Shown one piece after another: positions 1 to 7,228 of a DNA stretch of 9,277 nt. Source of the DNA: Bacteroidales bacterium. GTDB lineage: Bacteria > Bacteroidota > Bacteroidia > Bacteroidales > ML635J-15. Every line of letters begins with the position of its first letter. The first letter of the stretch is position 1. The DNA lies in contig JAQVPT010000130.1 of NCBI GenBank assembly GCA_028701945.1, positions 1-9,277 on the forward strand, given 5' to 3'. The notes under the pieces were generated by a model. It saw nothing but the letters and a program-made list of their open reading frames with translations. It searched no databases and was not told the origin of the DNA. Both the position numbers and the translations under genes were made by a program.

Positions 1-18
1 TTTTCTTTGGTACATCAT
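1..18 (-). CDS. Possible N-terminus of a gene downstream of mutL (partial)
   Basis: Immediately after the mutL stop, the minus strand reads TAATGATG: an ATG overlaps the stop by one base, a second ATG follows, and the frame stays open to the window edge as M-M-Y-Q-R-K. The same TAATG coupling is used at the mutL start, which supports a continuing operon. In many Bacteroidota a rhomboid-family intramembrane serine protease lies directly downstream of mutL, so that is a reasonable guess. Six residues cannot establish identity, and the open frame could be chance. Confidence 0.35.
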
Positions 19-1835
19 TAATTAAGTTTCCTTTCAATTTCGTCTATACTTATAATCTCGAGAATTTTTTTCCCTTCCGCAGTATGGTTATGATTTGCAC
101 ATGACATTAGCCTATAAAACAAATCTTGCATTTCTTGTTCGTGCAATTGTTTGCCAATTTTAAAGGCTGCTGTTTTTGCAAGCGATAATGCAATTTTTTG
201 ATGTAAAACCAATTCGGCACTTCCCGATATCTCACCAAGTACATAAACCATTTGATCGAGTGTATTTAGAGGGTCTATATCTGTAAGGTCTCCTGGGACA
301 CCACGTATTTCAAATTTATCACTACCCAACATAACAATTTCAAAACCAATATTGTTTAATTCACTCATAACTTCAAGCAAAACTGCTCGGTCGGTTGGTG
401 AGGGTTGATAAATTACTGGAAAAAGCGTTTTTTGCACCACTCCTCTACGTGTTTCTAGCAGTTTTAAAAATCTTTCAAACAAAATTCTTTCGTGTGCTCG
501 TTTTTGATTTATTAGAATAAGACCTGATTTGCCAGAAGTCAAAATGTACTTGTTTTTAAGCTGGAAGAAGATATTTTTTTCATTAATTACATCATTTAAA
601 AACCCGATTTGTTGAGGCACTTTTTCTTCTGGGAGGAAAAAATCATCAGGTGTTTTTCCTTTGCCCGACTCATAAAGGCTTTCCCATTTGTTTGGGGTTT
701 TTTCTCGCTGATACTTGTTTTGAGTTGGATTTTCAAATGGATTATAATCAGGATTTATCGGAATATTTGGTGCTTTAAAGCTTGTCGTTGAGGTTAAATG
801 TGCGTCTCTTGTAATATTTTCCACAAATTCGAGACCTGGAACTATATTAAATTTTCCAAGAGATTCTTTTACGCTTGCATTTAAAATTTGAAAAATTGCC
901 TGTTCGTCTTCGAATTTAATTTCTGTTTTTGTTGGGTGTATATTTATGTCAATATTGGCTGGGTCGATGTTAAAATAAATAAAAAATGCTGGGTGTTCAC
1001 CTTCGGGTATTAATTTAGCATAAGCCATTGAAATAGCTTTTCTAAAATATGGGTGATACATGTAACGATTGTTGACAAAAAAGAATTGCTCTCCAGTAGA
1101 TTTTTTTGTTCTTTCGGGTTTGGCAATAAAGCCAGTTATTTCTACTATTGATGTTTCAGTATTTACATTTATTAGACTTTTGTTGATGTTTTTTCCAAAA
1201 ACGCTTATAATTCGTTGTCGTAAATTTTCTGGTTTTAGTTGAAAAACAGGATTGTTATCAGAAACAAAAGTGAATGCAATTTCAGAATTTGTCAGTACTA
1301 TTCGATGTAGTTCGTTTAAAACATGTCGATATTCTGCTCTGTCAGATTTTAGAAACTTACGTCGTGCAGGGATGTTGTAAAATAAATTTTTTATTATAAA
1401 ATTGCTTCCTTTTGCACATGCAGCAGGTTCTTGTGATGTTATTTCTGAGCCTGATATGCAAATATGTGTTCCTAGTTCATCACCTTCGACCTTCGATTTT
1501 AGCTCAATTGATGCGACAGCTGCAATTGATGCTAAAGCCTCTCCACGAAATCCCATAGTTTTGATTGCAAACAGGTCTTCGGCTTTTGATATTTTTGAAG
1601 TAGCGTGTCGCTCGAAACTCATTCTTGCGTCTGTTGGCGACATACCAGAGCCATCATCAATTATTTGTATGGAAGTTTTACCAGAATCTTTAATTGAAAT
1701 TTGAACTTCTGTTGCACCAGAGTCAATTGCATTTTCGACCAACTCTTTAATAACCGATGCTGGACGCTGTATAACTTCCCCGGCAGCAATTTGATTTGCT
1801 ACTGCATCGGATAATAATTTTATTAGGTCTGACAT
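18..1835 (-). CDS. mutL: DNA mismatch repair protein MutL
   Basis: MutL couples MutS mismatch recognition to strand removal in methyl-independent or methyl-directed repair. At 605 residues the length is normal. The N-terminal GHKL ATPase is intact: NQIAAGEV at 14-21, the catalytic-glutamate motif KELVEN at 30-35 (E31 matches E. coli E29), DDGSGM at 60-65, ATSKI near 78-82 and GFRGEAL at 95-101. HPTKTE near residue 300 closes the transducer domain. A polar, Asn/Pro-rich linker follows (roughly 340-425), then the C-terminal dimerisation domain. There the usual endonuclease motif DQHA(x)2E is replaced by NQKRAHE at 443-449, and no CPHGRP motif is seen, so nicking activity is uncertain. The start codon overlaps the stop of the upstream small membrane-protein gene by one base (TAATG), implying translational coupling. 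Identification is very secure; the endonuclease question is open. Confidence 0.97.
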   Translation of the reverse strand: MSDLIKLLSDAVANQIAAGEVIQRPASVIKELVENAIDSGATEVQISIKDSGKTSIQIIDDGSGMSPTDARMSFERHATSKISKAEDLFAIKTMGFRGEALASIAAVASIELKSKVEGDELGTHICISGSEITSQEPAACAKGSNFIIKNLFYNIPARRKFLKSDRAEYRHVLNELHRIVLTNSEIAFTFVSDNNPVFQLKPENLRQRIISVFGKNINKSLINVNTETSIVEITGFIAKPERTKKSTGEQFFFVNNRYMYHPYFRKAISMAYAKLIPEGEHPAFFIYFNIDPANIDINIHPTKTEIKFEDEQAIFQILNASVKESLGKFNIVPGLEFVENITRDAHLTSTTSFKAPNIPINPDYNPFENPTQNKYQREKTPNKWESLYESGKGKTPDDFFLPEEKVPQQIGFLNDVINEKNIFFQLKNKYILTSGKSGLILINQKRAHERILFERFLKLLETRRGVVQKTLFPVIYQPSPTDRAVLLEVMSELNNIGFEIVMLGSDKFEIRGVPGDLTDIDPLNTLDQMVYVLGEISGSAELVLHQKIALSLAKTAAFKIGKQLHEQEMQDLFYRLMSCANHNHTAEGKKILEIISIDEIERKLN

Positions 1836-2161
1836 TATTGGTTAAAAAATTTAATTAGCGGTGTTAAGTCAACTACTATTAAAATGTATGCCAAAAAGAA
1901 TAGCACTGCCATTATGACAAAAAGTCGAAGTTTTGAACTGCGGCTTCGATATGCTCTTCTTGGCATTTTGGGTCTGAAGCTACCTTTTATTGTAGTACCT
2001 GGTTTGTATTCATCGTCTTTTATGTCAATTTCTGTTTTCCCGCGTATATTCCGAATTTCTCTACGCCTTTCTGCTCTTTCTTCTTTTTCAGGATCATAAA
2101 AGCGAGGTTTATAGTCGAAAACATTATATTCTGGTAATCTAAAAAAACTTCTTACACCCAT
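1835..2161 (-). CDS. Small single-pass membrane protein, uncharacterised, coupled to mutL
   Basis: This 108-residue protein has three parts: a charged N-terminal half with an aromatic patch (FDYKPRFYDPEKEE at 15-28), an Arg/Glu-rich stretch (29-40) that is probably helical, and a basic segment (63-79). One hydrophobic helix follows at about 80-98, with ten residues after it. No signal peptide is present, so the positive-inside rule predicts a cytoplasmic N-terminus with the C-terminus in the periplasm. I recognise this only as the kind of short conserved hypothetical protein found beside mutL in Bacteroidota. No enzymatic motif is visible. Its stop overlaps the mutL start by one base, and the flippase gene ends 72 bases upstream. 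The good open frame, charge pattern and coupling make it a real gene. Its role is unknown, perhaps membrane anchoring or scaffolding. Confidence 0.85.
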   Translation of the reverse strand: MGVRSFFRLPEYNVFDYKPRFYDPEKEERAERRREIRNIRGKTEIDIKDDEYKPGTTIKGSFRPKMPRRAYRSRSSKLRLFVIMAVLFFLAYILIVVDLTPLIKFFNQ

Positions 2162-2176
2162 AATTGTAATTTTTTA

Positions 2177-2184
2177 CAAAAGTA
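2177..2184 (-). promoter_or_regulatory. Candidate Bacteroidota -7 element before the small membrane-protein gene
   Basis: The minus strand reads TACTTTTG, an exact match to the Bacteroidota -7 consensus TAnnTTTG, in the 72-base gap before the 108-residue protein gene. The inferred transcript start would leave only about ten bases of leader. No TTTG is seen at the expected -33 spacing, so this may be a weak internal promoter for the small gene and mutL, or chance in AT-rich sequence. Confidence 0.3.
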
Positions 2185-2233
2185 TCAATTTTTTAGAACT
2201 CTTGTTAATCTTACTAACTGAATTTAATTAGGT

Positions 2234-3736
2234 TTATTTTGTATTACTACTTTTTTTGCCTGCCTTTATTACTGATGAGAGTTTTTTTAGCATGTCAATA
2301 GTTTCGGGAGAGTATCCTGCCAATAGTAGTGGGGCAGTGTATAGTACCAGTAATACTCCGCTTCTTATAATAAGATCAAAAATTAAAGAGTTTAATGGAG
2401 GTATTAAGCTGGAGATAAAGTAAGAAAAACCGCCTGTAAGAACCATAACGAGATGTTTGTAATTATAAGGTTGTGCGTTGAACTTTACTTGAACAAAAAT
2501 AATCTGTATTACTCCTAGAGCAATAAAAGCAATAAATGAAGCCATTGCGGCACCGATAATACCGTAAGAGGGTAATAATAAGATATTTAGTGTTACGATT
2601 AAAAAGATTAAAATTAGCATCAGATAGCTATGCTGTCTATAATATTTACTGTATTGGATAATAGTACCACTAATTGAAGAAACACTTTGAACGACAAATG
2701 CTAATGAAATTAGCAAAATTACGTACCGACCTGTTTCAAATACTGGTGGAAGAAATTGCATAATATTATTAATATTTCCCCAAATAATTATAAAAATCAG
2801 AATAGATAATAAAAGAAGATTGTGAGTACTTTGTTTGTAAATGATTTTTATTGTTTCCCATTTGTCGGCTTTGATGTTTTCTGCGATTATGGAGCTAGAT
2901 ATTCTGATTAAGGCTCTTGCAGGCAAAAGTATTATTGTTCCAAAAAAGAACGCGGTAGAATAGACCCCAGTAGCACTCAAGTCGCAGTAGTGATTAACGA
3001 GATAACGGTCAATTTGATAAATTGCGATAGCACTAAAACCTGAAATAATTCCAAATGCTGAAACACTGGTAATTTCACGGATAAATTTTTTGTTTAAAAA
3101 TGCAAACGAAGGTTTTAATGAAATATGATTTTTTGACAGTAATAACAAGCAAATTAATAGTACAGGTACTCCATAAGCTAAGGTGTAATAAATTATAAAT
3201 GCGTTAAAGTCAAAAACATTAAAATAGAATAGGATAATTCCTACAAGATTTAAAATTCTTAGCAAAAACTCTTTGACAAATATTCCAAACGAAGCATTAA
3301 ATAACACTCTGTTGTATGTGTCTATAAGCAAATAAAATATAGAGATAAATATTAGCGGAAGGAGTAAATAAATATATTCTGCAAATAGTGGGGAGCTGTC
3401 GATATTTGTGCTTACTAAATATGGTTTCCAGATATAATATGCAATTGCACAAATAATGAATCCTAAAGTTCCGACTGAAAGCAGAAGAAAGAGAAATCCA
3501 TTATTTTTATTTTTAGAGTCTCTAAAAAATGGGAATAACTTTACGGTAACATTTAGAAATCCGAGTGTTCCGATTTGTCCAAATATTGCAGAAATAGATA
3601 TTAGCAAATTTGTAAGTCCTATTTCGGCAGTAGAAAATATTTGAGGCATTATCAGAGCAATATTTACAAAGCCAATAAGAGCTCCCAATGCTGAATAAAT
3701 GGAGCCTTTAATTGTTTGTCTTGCTATTATTCCCAT
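2234..3736 (-). CDS. Polysaccharide/oligosaccharide flippase (Wzx/MATE-like, MOP superfamily)
   Basis: This 500-residue integral membrane protein has about 14 hydrophobic helices, roughly at 12-31, 41-60, 79-103, 120-139, 158-173, 178-200, 223-240, 256-275, 304-320, 337-358, 369-388, 393-414, 428-446 and 451-473, and a basic cytoplasmic tail. The count, length and N-terminus (MGIIARQTIKGSIYSALGAL) fit the polysaccharide-biosynthesis/export family of the MOP superfamily, which flips lipid-linked glycans across the inner membrane. Helix 7 carries a charged YQIDRYLVNHY segment (240-250), a family-typical position for charged residues in the translocation cavity. No glycosyltransferase or polymerase genes lie nearby, so the substrate (O-antigen, capsule or other) cannot be told. 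It starts 11 bases after the IPExxxVDY gene and is probably co-transcribed. The family is confident; the substrate is unknown. Confidence 0.88.
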   Translation of the reverse strand: MGIIARQTIKGSIYSALGALIGFVNIALIMPQIFSTAEIGLTNLLISISAIFGQIGTLGFLNVTVKLFPFFRDSKNKNNGFLFLLLSVGTLGFIICAIAYYIWKPYLVSTNIDSSPLFAEYIYLLLPLIFISIFYLLIDTYNRVLFNASFGIFVKEFLLRILNLVGIILFYFNVFDFNAFIIYYTLAYGVPVLLICLLLLSKNHISLKPSFAFLNKKFIREITSVSAFGIISGFSAIAIYQIDRYLVNHYCDLSATGVYSTAFFFGTIILLPARALIRISSSIIAENIKADKWETIKIIYKQSTHNLLLLSILIFIIIWGNINNIMQFLPPVFETGRYVILLISLAFVVQSVSSISGTIIQYSKYYRQHSYLMLILIFLIVTLNILLLPSYGIIGAAMASFIAFIALGVIQIIFVQVKFNAQPYNYKHLVMVLTGGFSYFISSLIPPLNSLIFDLIIRSGVLLVLYTAPLLLAGYSPETIDMLKKLSSVIKAGKKSSNTK

Positions 3737-3747
3737 CTATCTTTAAT

Positions 3748-4158
3748 TTAAAACAAGAGTTTTTCTTTTGATTTTAATTTGCTCGGGTCTAATGAAAAAA
3801 CTGCTGTTATGCCTTCTTCTTTTTTGAGTGCAATAATAAGTTCTTGGTCAAAGTTTGTGCTAGCTTCATCATAATGAATTATAATAAAAGAATCTATGTT
3901 TTTTAATTCTTCGATTAAAAAGCCTTCATTTCCTTTATTTGCAATTAGTTTAATGTTTTCATCTTCATTTTCAAAAACACTAAAAACTTGGTACTCTGCA
4001 TATCTAGAGTCTATTATTTGTAAGGATTTAGTTCGGATAAACTCAGTTTTTAGAATTTTACCGAGTTTCCATGATAGTTTATAATCATCTTCTGTGGAAG
4101 ATAGCCCAATTAATTTAAAATTGTAATCCAGTTTGTATTTTAACTTCTTGGTTTTCAT
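3748..4158 (-). CDS. IPExxxVDY family protein (conserved, unknown function)
   Basis: This 136-residue soluble protein has no signal peptide or membrane segment. It fits a Bacteroidota family named for an IPExxxVDY motif and usually found just after rnc: an N-terminal YKLDYNFKLIGLSS segment (8-21), the EDDYKLSWKL segment (23-32), an aromatic-rich strand (YQVFSVFENED, 56-66) and the signature region FLIEELKNIDSFIII (80-94). Here the naming motif is worn to I-E-E-L-K-N-I-D-S, with Pro, Val and Tyr all replaced, so the match rests on overall pattern and position. The C-terminus is Lys/Leu-rich. It lies 31 bases after rnc and 11 before the flippase gene. The family's molecular function is not known. 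Pyruvate kinase is a common next gene in related genomes but is absent here. Confidence 0.82.
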   Translation of the reverse strand: MKTKKLKYKLDYNFKLIGLSSTEDDYKLSWKLGKILKTEFIRTKSLQIIDSRYAEYQVFSVFENEDENIKLIANKGNEGFLIEELKNIDSFIIIHYDEASTNFDQELIIALKKEEGITAVFSLDPSKLKSKEKLLF

Positions 4159-4189
4159 TTATGCAAATGTAAACATTATAAGTTAAAGT

Positions 4190-4918
4190 TTAGTCAATTT
4201 CTTCGTTATTGGTTTCGATTTTTTTCAGAGCGTTTTTGGATGCAATCTGTTCGGCTTCTTTTTTCGACCAGCCTTTTCCGAATGCAATGTATTCGTTATT
4301 AATACATATTTCGCTGACAAAATGTTGGTTTTTTTCATTTTGCTCAAGGTTTTCACAAGTTTCGATTATTAACTCAATTTTATTTTTTTGTACATATTGA
4401 AGTAGCCTTGATTTATAATCGGTATTTTGTTCAATAAGGGTATCTAAATCAAAATAATTATTAATGATATTCTCAATAAATTTAATGCAGTAATTATATC
4501 CACGGTCGTAATAAATTGCACCGACAATTGCTTCAAATGAATTGCCTCCCATATTTTTCATTGTATTTAATGAAGATGTTTTAAAATTCATTAATTCAGG
4601 GATTTTAAGCTCGTTTGCGAGATTATTTAGTGTTTTGCGATTAACTATTGTCGAGCGCAGGATAGATAACTTACCTTCGTTTGCTTTAGGGAAATGCTTG
4701 AATAAAATATTGCTAACAATTGCACTTATAATTGCGTCACCAACAAATTCAAGTCTTTCATTGCTGCTTTGTCGCTTGTTTTCGAAGCCTACAGCAGAAG
4801 CGTGTCTAAGGGCTTGTTTGTAGAAATACAAATCCTTAGGTTTAAATCCTAAAATTAGAATTAGATTTTTTACTAATATTTTATCAGCTTCAGATTTTTT
4901 CCTGAAAAGACAAAACAT
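4190..4918 (-). CDS. rnc: Ribonuclease III
   Basis: RNase III is the double-strand-specific endoribonuclease that processes rRNA precursors and structured mRNAs in the cytoplasm. At 242 residues it is close to the usual length. The endonuclease domain spans about 15-160, with the signature NERLEFVGDAI at 53-63 supplying E54, E57 and D61 (E. coli E38, E41, D45). The second catalytic helix reads GGNSFEAIVGAIYYD (124-138): E129 matches E. coli E117, but the position of D114 is N126. A C-terminal double-stranded RNA-binding domain spans about 166-235 and ends in the typical GKGWSKKEAEQIASKNAL (214-231). The start lies eight bases after the fabF stop, so the two are almost certainly co-transcribed. 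The N126 substitution may be common in this phylum. Identity is secure. Confidence 0.96.
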   Translation of the reverse strand: MFCLFRKKSEADKILVKNLILILGFKPKDLYFYKQALRHASAVGFENKRQSSNERLEFVGDAIISAIVSNILFKHFPKANEGKLSILRSTIVNRKTLNNLANELKIPELMNFKTSSLNTMKNMGGNSFEAIVGAIYYDRGYNYCIKFIENIINNYFDLDTLIEQNTDYKSRLLQYVQKNKIELIIETCENLEQNEKNQHFVSEICINNEYIAFGKGWSKKEAEQIASKNALKKIETNNEEID

Positions 4919-4926
4919 TTGATGGA

Positions 4927-6177
4927 TTATTCGTATTTTTTGAAAATCACAGAAGTATTATGACCTCCAAATCCGAAAGTGTTACTAAGTGCATACTTTA
5001 CTTCTCGCTTTTGAGCTTTGTGTAAAGTAAGATTTAATTTAGGATCAATTTCAGGGTCAGCTTGTTGATGATTTATAGTTGGCGGAACGATATTTTCCTG
5101 TAATGCTTTAATACAGAATGTTGCTTCCATTGCTCCTGCTGCACCCAAAAGATGTCCTACTATTGATTTAGTAGAACTAATATTTAGCTTATATGCGTGA
5201 TCTTTAAATATTTCTTTTATTGCAATTAGTTCAGATAAGTCTCCTCGTGGAGTAGCAGTTCCATGAGCATTGATATAATCAATATCTTCGGGTTTAATAC
5301 CTGCATCTGCAATAGCATTTCTCATTACTATAGCAGCACCTCTTCCTTCGGGATGTGGAGCTGTCAAGTGGTGAGCGTCTGCTGACATTCCTACACCAAC
5401 AACTTCGGCATAAATTTTTGCACCTCTGGCTTTTGCGTGTTCATATTCCTCAAGTATCATAGCTGCACCACCTTCGCCCATAACGAAACCGTCTCGCGTT
5501 TTACAAAATGGTCGCGATGCAGTTTTGTACTCTTCGTTATTTGATGAAATTGCCATCATAGACTGAAAGCCACCCATACCAATTTCGTTTATCGCAGCTT
5601 CCGATCCGCCCGTTACCATAGAGTCAGCCATTCCGAGCCTTATGATATTAAATGAATCGATAATTGCATTTGATGATGAGGCACAAGCAGAAACAGTACA
5701 ATAATTAGGACCCATAAAACCATGTTTCATAGAGATGTGTCCAGCAGCAATGTCTGAAATAATTTTCGGAATAAAAAAGGGACTGAATCGAGGAGTATAA
5801 TTACCCTCGATATAGCCCTTAACTTCTTGATAAAATGTTTCGACCCCTCCAATACCTGAAGCCCAAATTACACCTGTACGCTCTTTGTCAATAGTTGCCG
5901 AGTCGAGACCCGAATCTTTGACAGCTTCATCGGCTGCAATTAAAGCAAATTGTGTAAATCGGTCGATTTTTTTTGCTTCTTTTCGATCAAAATACTGGTT
6001 AGGATCATAATTCTTTACTTCGCAAGCAAATCTTGTTTTAAACTTGCTAGCATCATAATGTGTAATCCAGTCTATTCCACAAACGCCGTTTTTTACATTT
6101 TCCCAAGTTTCTGGGGTGTTTGATCCAACCGGCGAGAGTGTTCCAAGTCCGGTAACTACTACTCTTTTTAAAGCCAT
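4927..6177 (-). CDS. fabF: Beta-ketoacyl-ACP synthase II (KAS II)
   Basis: FabF condenses malonyl-ACP with acyl-ACP in fatty-acid chain elongation. The 416-residue length is standard. The thiolase-fold catalytic set is complete: nucleophile C165 in VSACASSSN, H305 in NAHGTATPRGD, K337 in STKS and H342 in GHLLGAAG, with the C-terminal FGFGGHN loop at 401-407. The N-terminus MALKRVVVTGLGTLSPVG is typical of FabF. The gene follows acpP by 27 bases and precedes rnc by eight, the common order in Bacteroidota, and its direct substrate carrier is the neighbouring ACP. No FapR- or FabR-like operator was recognised. FabB is a less likely alternative given the length and the adjacent acpP. Confidence 0.97.
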   Translation of the reverse strand: MALKRVVVTGLGTLSPVGSNTPETWENVKNGVCGIDWITHYDASKFKTRFACEVKNYDPNQYFDRKEAKKIDRFTQFALIAADEAVKDSGLDSATIDKERTGVIWASGIGGVETFYQEVKGYIEGNYTPRFSPFFIPKIISDIAAGHISMKHGFMGPNYCTVSACASSSNAIIDSFNIIRLGMADSMVTGGSEAAINEIGMGGFQSMMAISSNNEEYKTASRPFCKTRDGFVMGEGGAAMILEEYEHAKARGAKIYAEVVGVGMSADAHHLTAPHPEGRGAAIVMRNAIADAGIKPEDIDYINAHGTATPRGDLSELIAIKEIFKDHAYKLNISSTKSIVGHLLGAAGAMEATFCIKALQENIVPPTINHQQADPEIDPKLNLTLHKAQKREVKYALSNTFGFGGHNTSVIFKKYE

Positions 6178-6204
6178 GCTAGCAAAGTTTAGTTAACAAT
6201 TAGT

Positions 6205-6441
6205 TTACTTTACGTGTTCTGTCATGTAACTTATCGCATCACCTACGGTGCCGATTTTTTCAGCGTCCTGATCTGAAATGGAAATTTCAAATTCTTTTTC
6301 GAATTCCATGATCAATTCTACTGTGTCTAATGAATCTGCTCCAAGATCGTTTGTAAAACTTGCCTCTGGAGTCACTTCTGTTTCGTCAACACCTAATTTG
6401 TCAACGATGATACTTTTTACTCTTGTTGTAATGTCTGACAT
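6205..6441 (-). CDS. acpP: Acyl carrier protein
   Basis: This 78-residue, strongly acidic four-helix carrier protein holds growing acyl chains on a 4'-phosphopantetheine arm for fatty-acid and lipid A synthesis. The attachment site is S37 in the classic GADSLDTVELIMEFE segment (34-48). Family length, the N-terminal MSDITTRVKSIIVDKLGV and the acidic recognition helix II are all as expected. It appears to be the first gene of the long minus-strand run and is transcribed away from purN. A candidate promoter lies about 40-75 bases upstream. No feature is unusual. Confidence 0.98.
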   Translation of the reverse strand: MSDITTRVKSIIVDKLGVDETEVTPEASFTNDLGADSLDTVELIMEFEKEFEISISDQDAEKIGTVGDAISYMTEHVK

Positions 6442-6483
6442 AATTAATAATTTAGAATTAATAAATTAATTACTTTTGAGGTG

Positions 6484-6515
6484 CAAATTAACGAAAATGA
6501 TTTATTATGGTCAAA
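6484..6515 (-). promoter_or_regulatory. Candidate promoter of the acpP-fabF-rnc run
   Basis: On the minus strand a TTTG (6515-6512) is followed after 20 bases by TTAATTTG (6491-6484). This resembles the Bacteroidota sigma pattern TTTG-N19-21-TAnnTTTG with one mismatch in the -7 box. The implied leader is about 35-40 bases. The spacing and position upstream of the first gene are good, but the region is AT-rich and similar strings can arise by chance. Confidence 0.45.
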
Positions 6516-6594
6516 CCTTTTAGTATAAATTTTATTAACAATTGATGTAAGTCCTTGAAAGTCAGTAATAATATAATTTAGTAATTAACAATTT

Positions 6595-7191
6595 ATGATG
6601 AAAATAGTTAAAATAGCCTTATTTGCCTCTGGCTCAGGCACTAACGTGGAAAATATTGCTCAGTATTTTGCAGATATTCCGCAAGTTGAAGTGTGTTGTG
6701 TTCTATGCAATAACGCTAATGCAGGGGTGATAGATAGGGCGAAAAAGCTCAAAATCGATTTTCTCATTTTTAACAGGGAAAATTTTTACAAATCAGATGA
6801 GGTTTTGCTCTATTTACGTCAGAAAAAAGCAGATTTAATTGTTTTGGCAGGATTTTTATGGTTAATTCCTCAAAATATAATCGAAAAATTCCCGAAAGCT
6901 ATAATCAATATTCACCCAGCATTGTTACCTAAATATGGAGGGAAAGGAATGTATGGAGACGCGGTGCATAAAGCAGTATCCGAAAATTTAGATACTCAAG
7001 CGGGAATTACAATACATTATGTTAATGCAGAATATGATGACGGGGCTATTATTTTTCAAAAATCTGTAGAAATTGAGTCTGGTGAAGCTCCTGTTTCTAT
7101 TGCCTGCAAGGTGCATGAGTTAGAGTATAAGTTTTATCCTACCATTATTGAGAAAATTGCCTTAACTTTGCACGATAATTTGATAGAGTAA
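6595..7191 (+). CDS. purN: Phosphoribosylglycinamide formyltransferase (GART)
   Basis: PurN transfers a formyl group from 10-formyl-tetrahydrofolate to GAR in step three of de novo purine synthesis. At 198 residues it has the usual length. The phosphate-binding loop FASGSGTN lies at 10-17. The catalytic triad is visible as N105 and H107 in INIHPALLPKYGGKGMYG (104-121) and D149 in EYDDGAII (146-153), matching E. coli N106, H108 and D144. The KYGGKGMYG form is typical of Bacteroidota enzymes. Two ATGs sit in tandem at the start and the second could also be used. The gene diverges from acpP across a 153-base AT-rich spacer, and the nuclease gene begins 37 bases after its stop. No purine riboswitch or PurR site was recognised. 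Confidence 0.96.
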   Translation: MMKIVKIALFASGSGTNVENIAQYFADIPQVEVCCVLCNNANAGVIDRAKKLKIDFLIFNRENFYKSDEVLLYLRQKKADLIVLAGFLWLIPQNIIEKFPKAIINIHPALLPKYGGKGMYGDAVHKAVSENLDTQAGITIHYVNAEYDDGAIIFQKSVEIESGEAPVSIACKVHELEYKFYPTIIEKIALTLHDNLIE

Positions 7192-7228
7192 TAATATATC
7201 GTTATTTGACGATTTTAAAACATATAAG

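Noticed and set aside
1402..1704. Plus-strand open frame of 100 codons inside mutL
   Set aside because: It is antisense to the most conserved ATPase motifs of mutL, whose coding constraint explains the open frame.
6534..6593. Direct repeat ATTAACAATT at 6534-6543 and 6584-6593 before purN
   Set aside because: Ten low-complexity AT-rich bases repeated once in a very AT-rich spacer is within chance expectation. There is no dyad or known operator.
6541..6594. Possible purN promoter (TTG near 6554 with a TAATTTAG box near 6574)
   Set aside because: The spacing is about 16 bases and the -7 box lacks the final TTTG, so it does not fit the Bacteroidota pattern well enough to annotate.
7198..7216. 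Small hairpin ATCGT-TATTTG-ACGAT followed by TTT after purN
   Set aside because: The stem is only five base pairs with a short T-run. This is too weak to call a terminator in AT-rich sequence.
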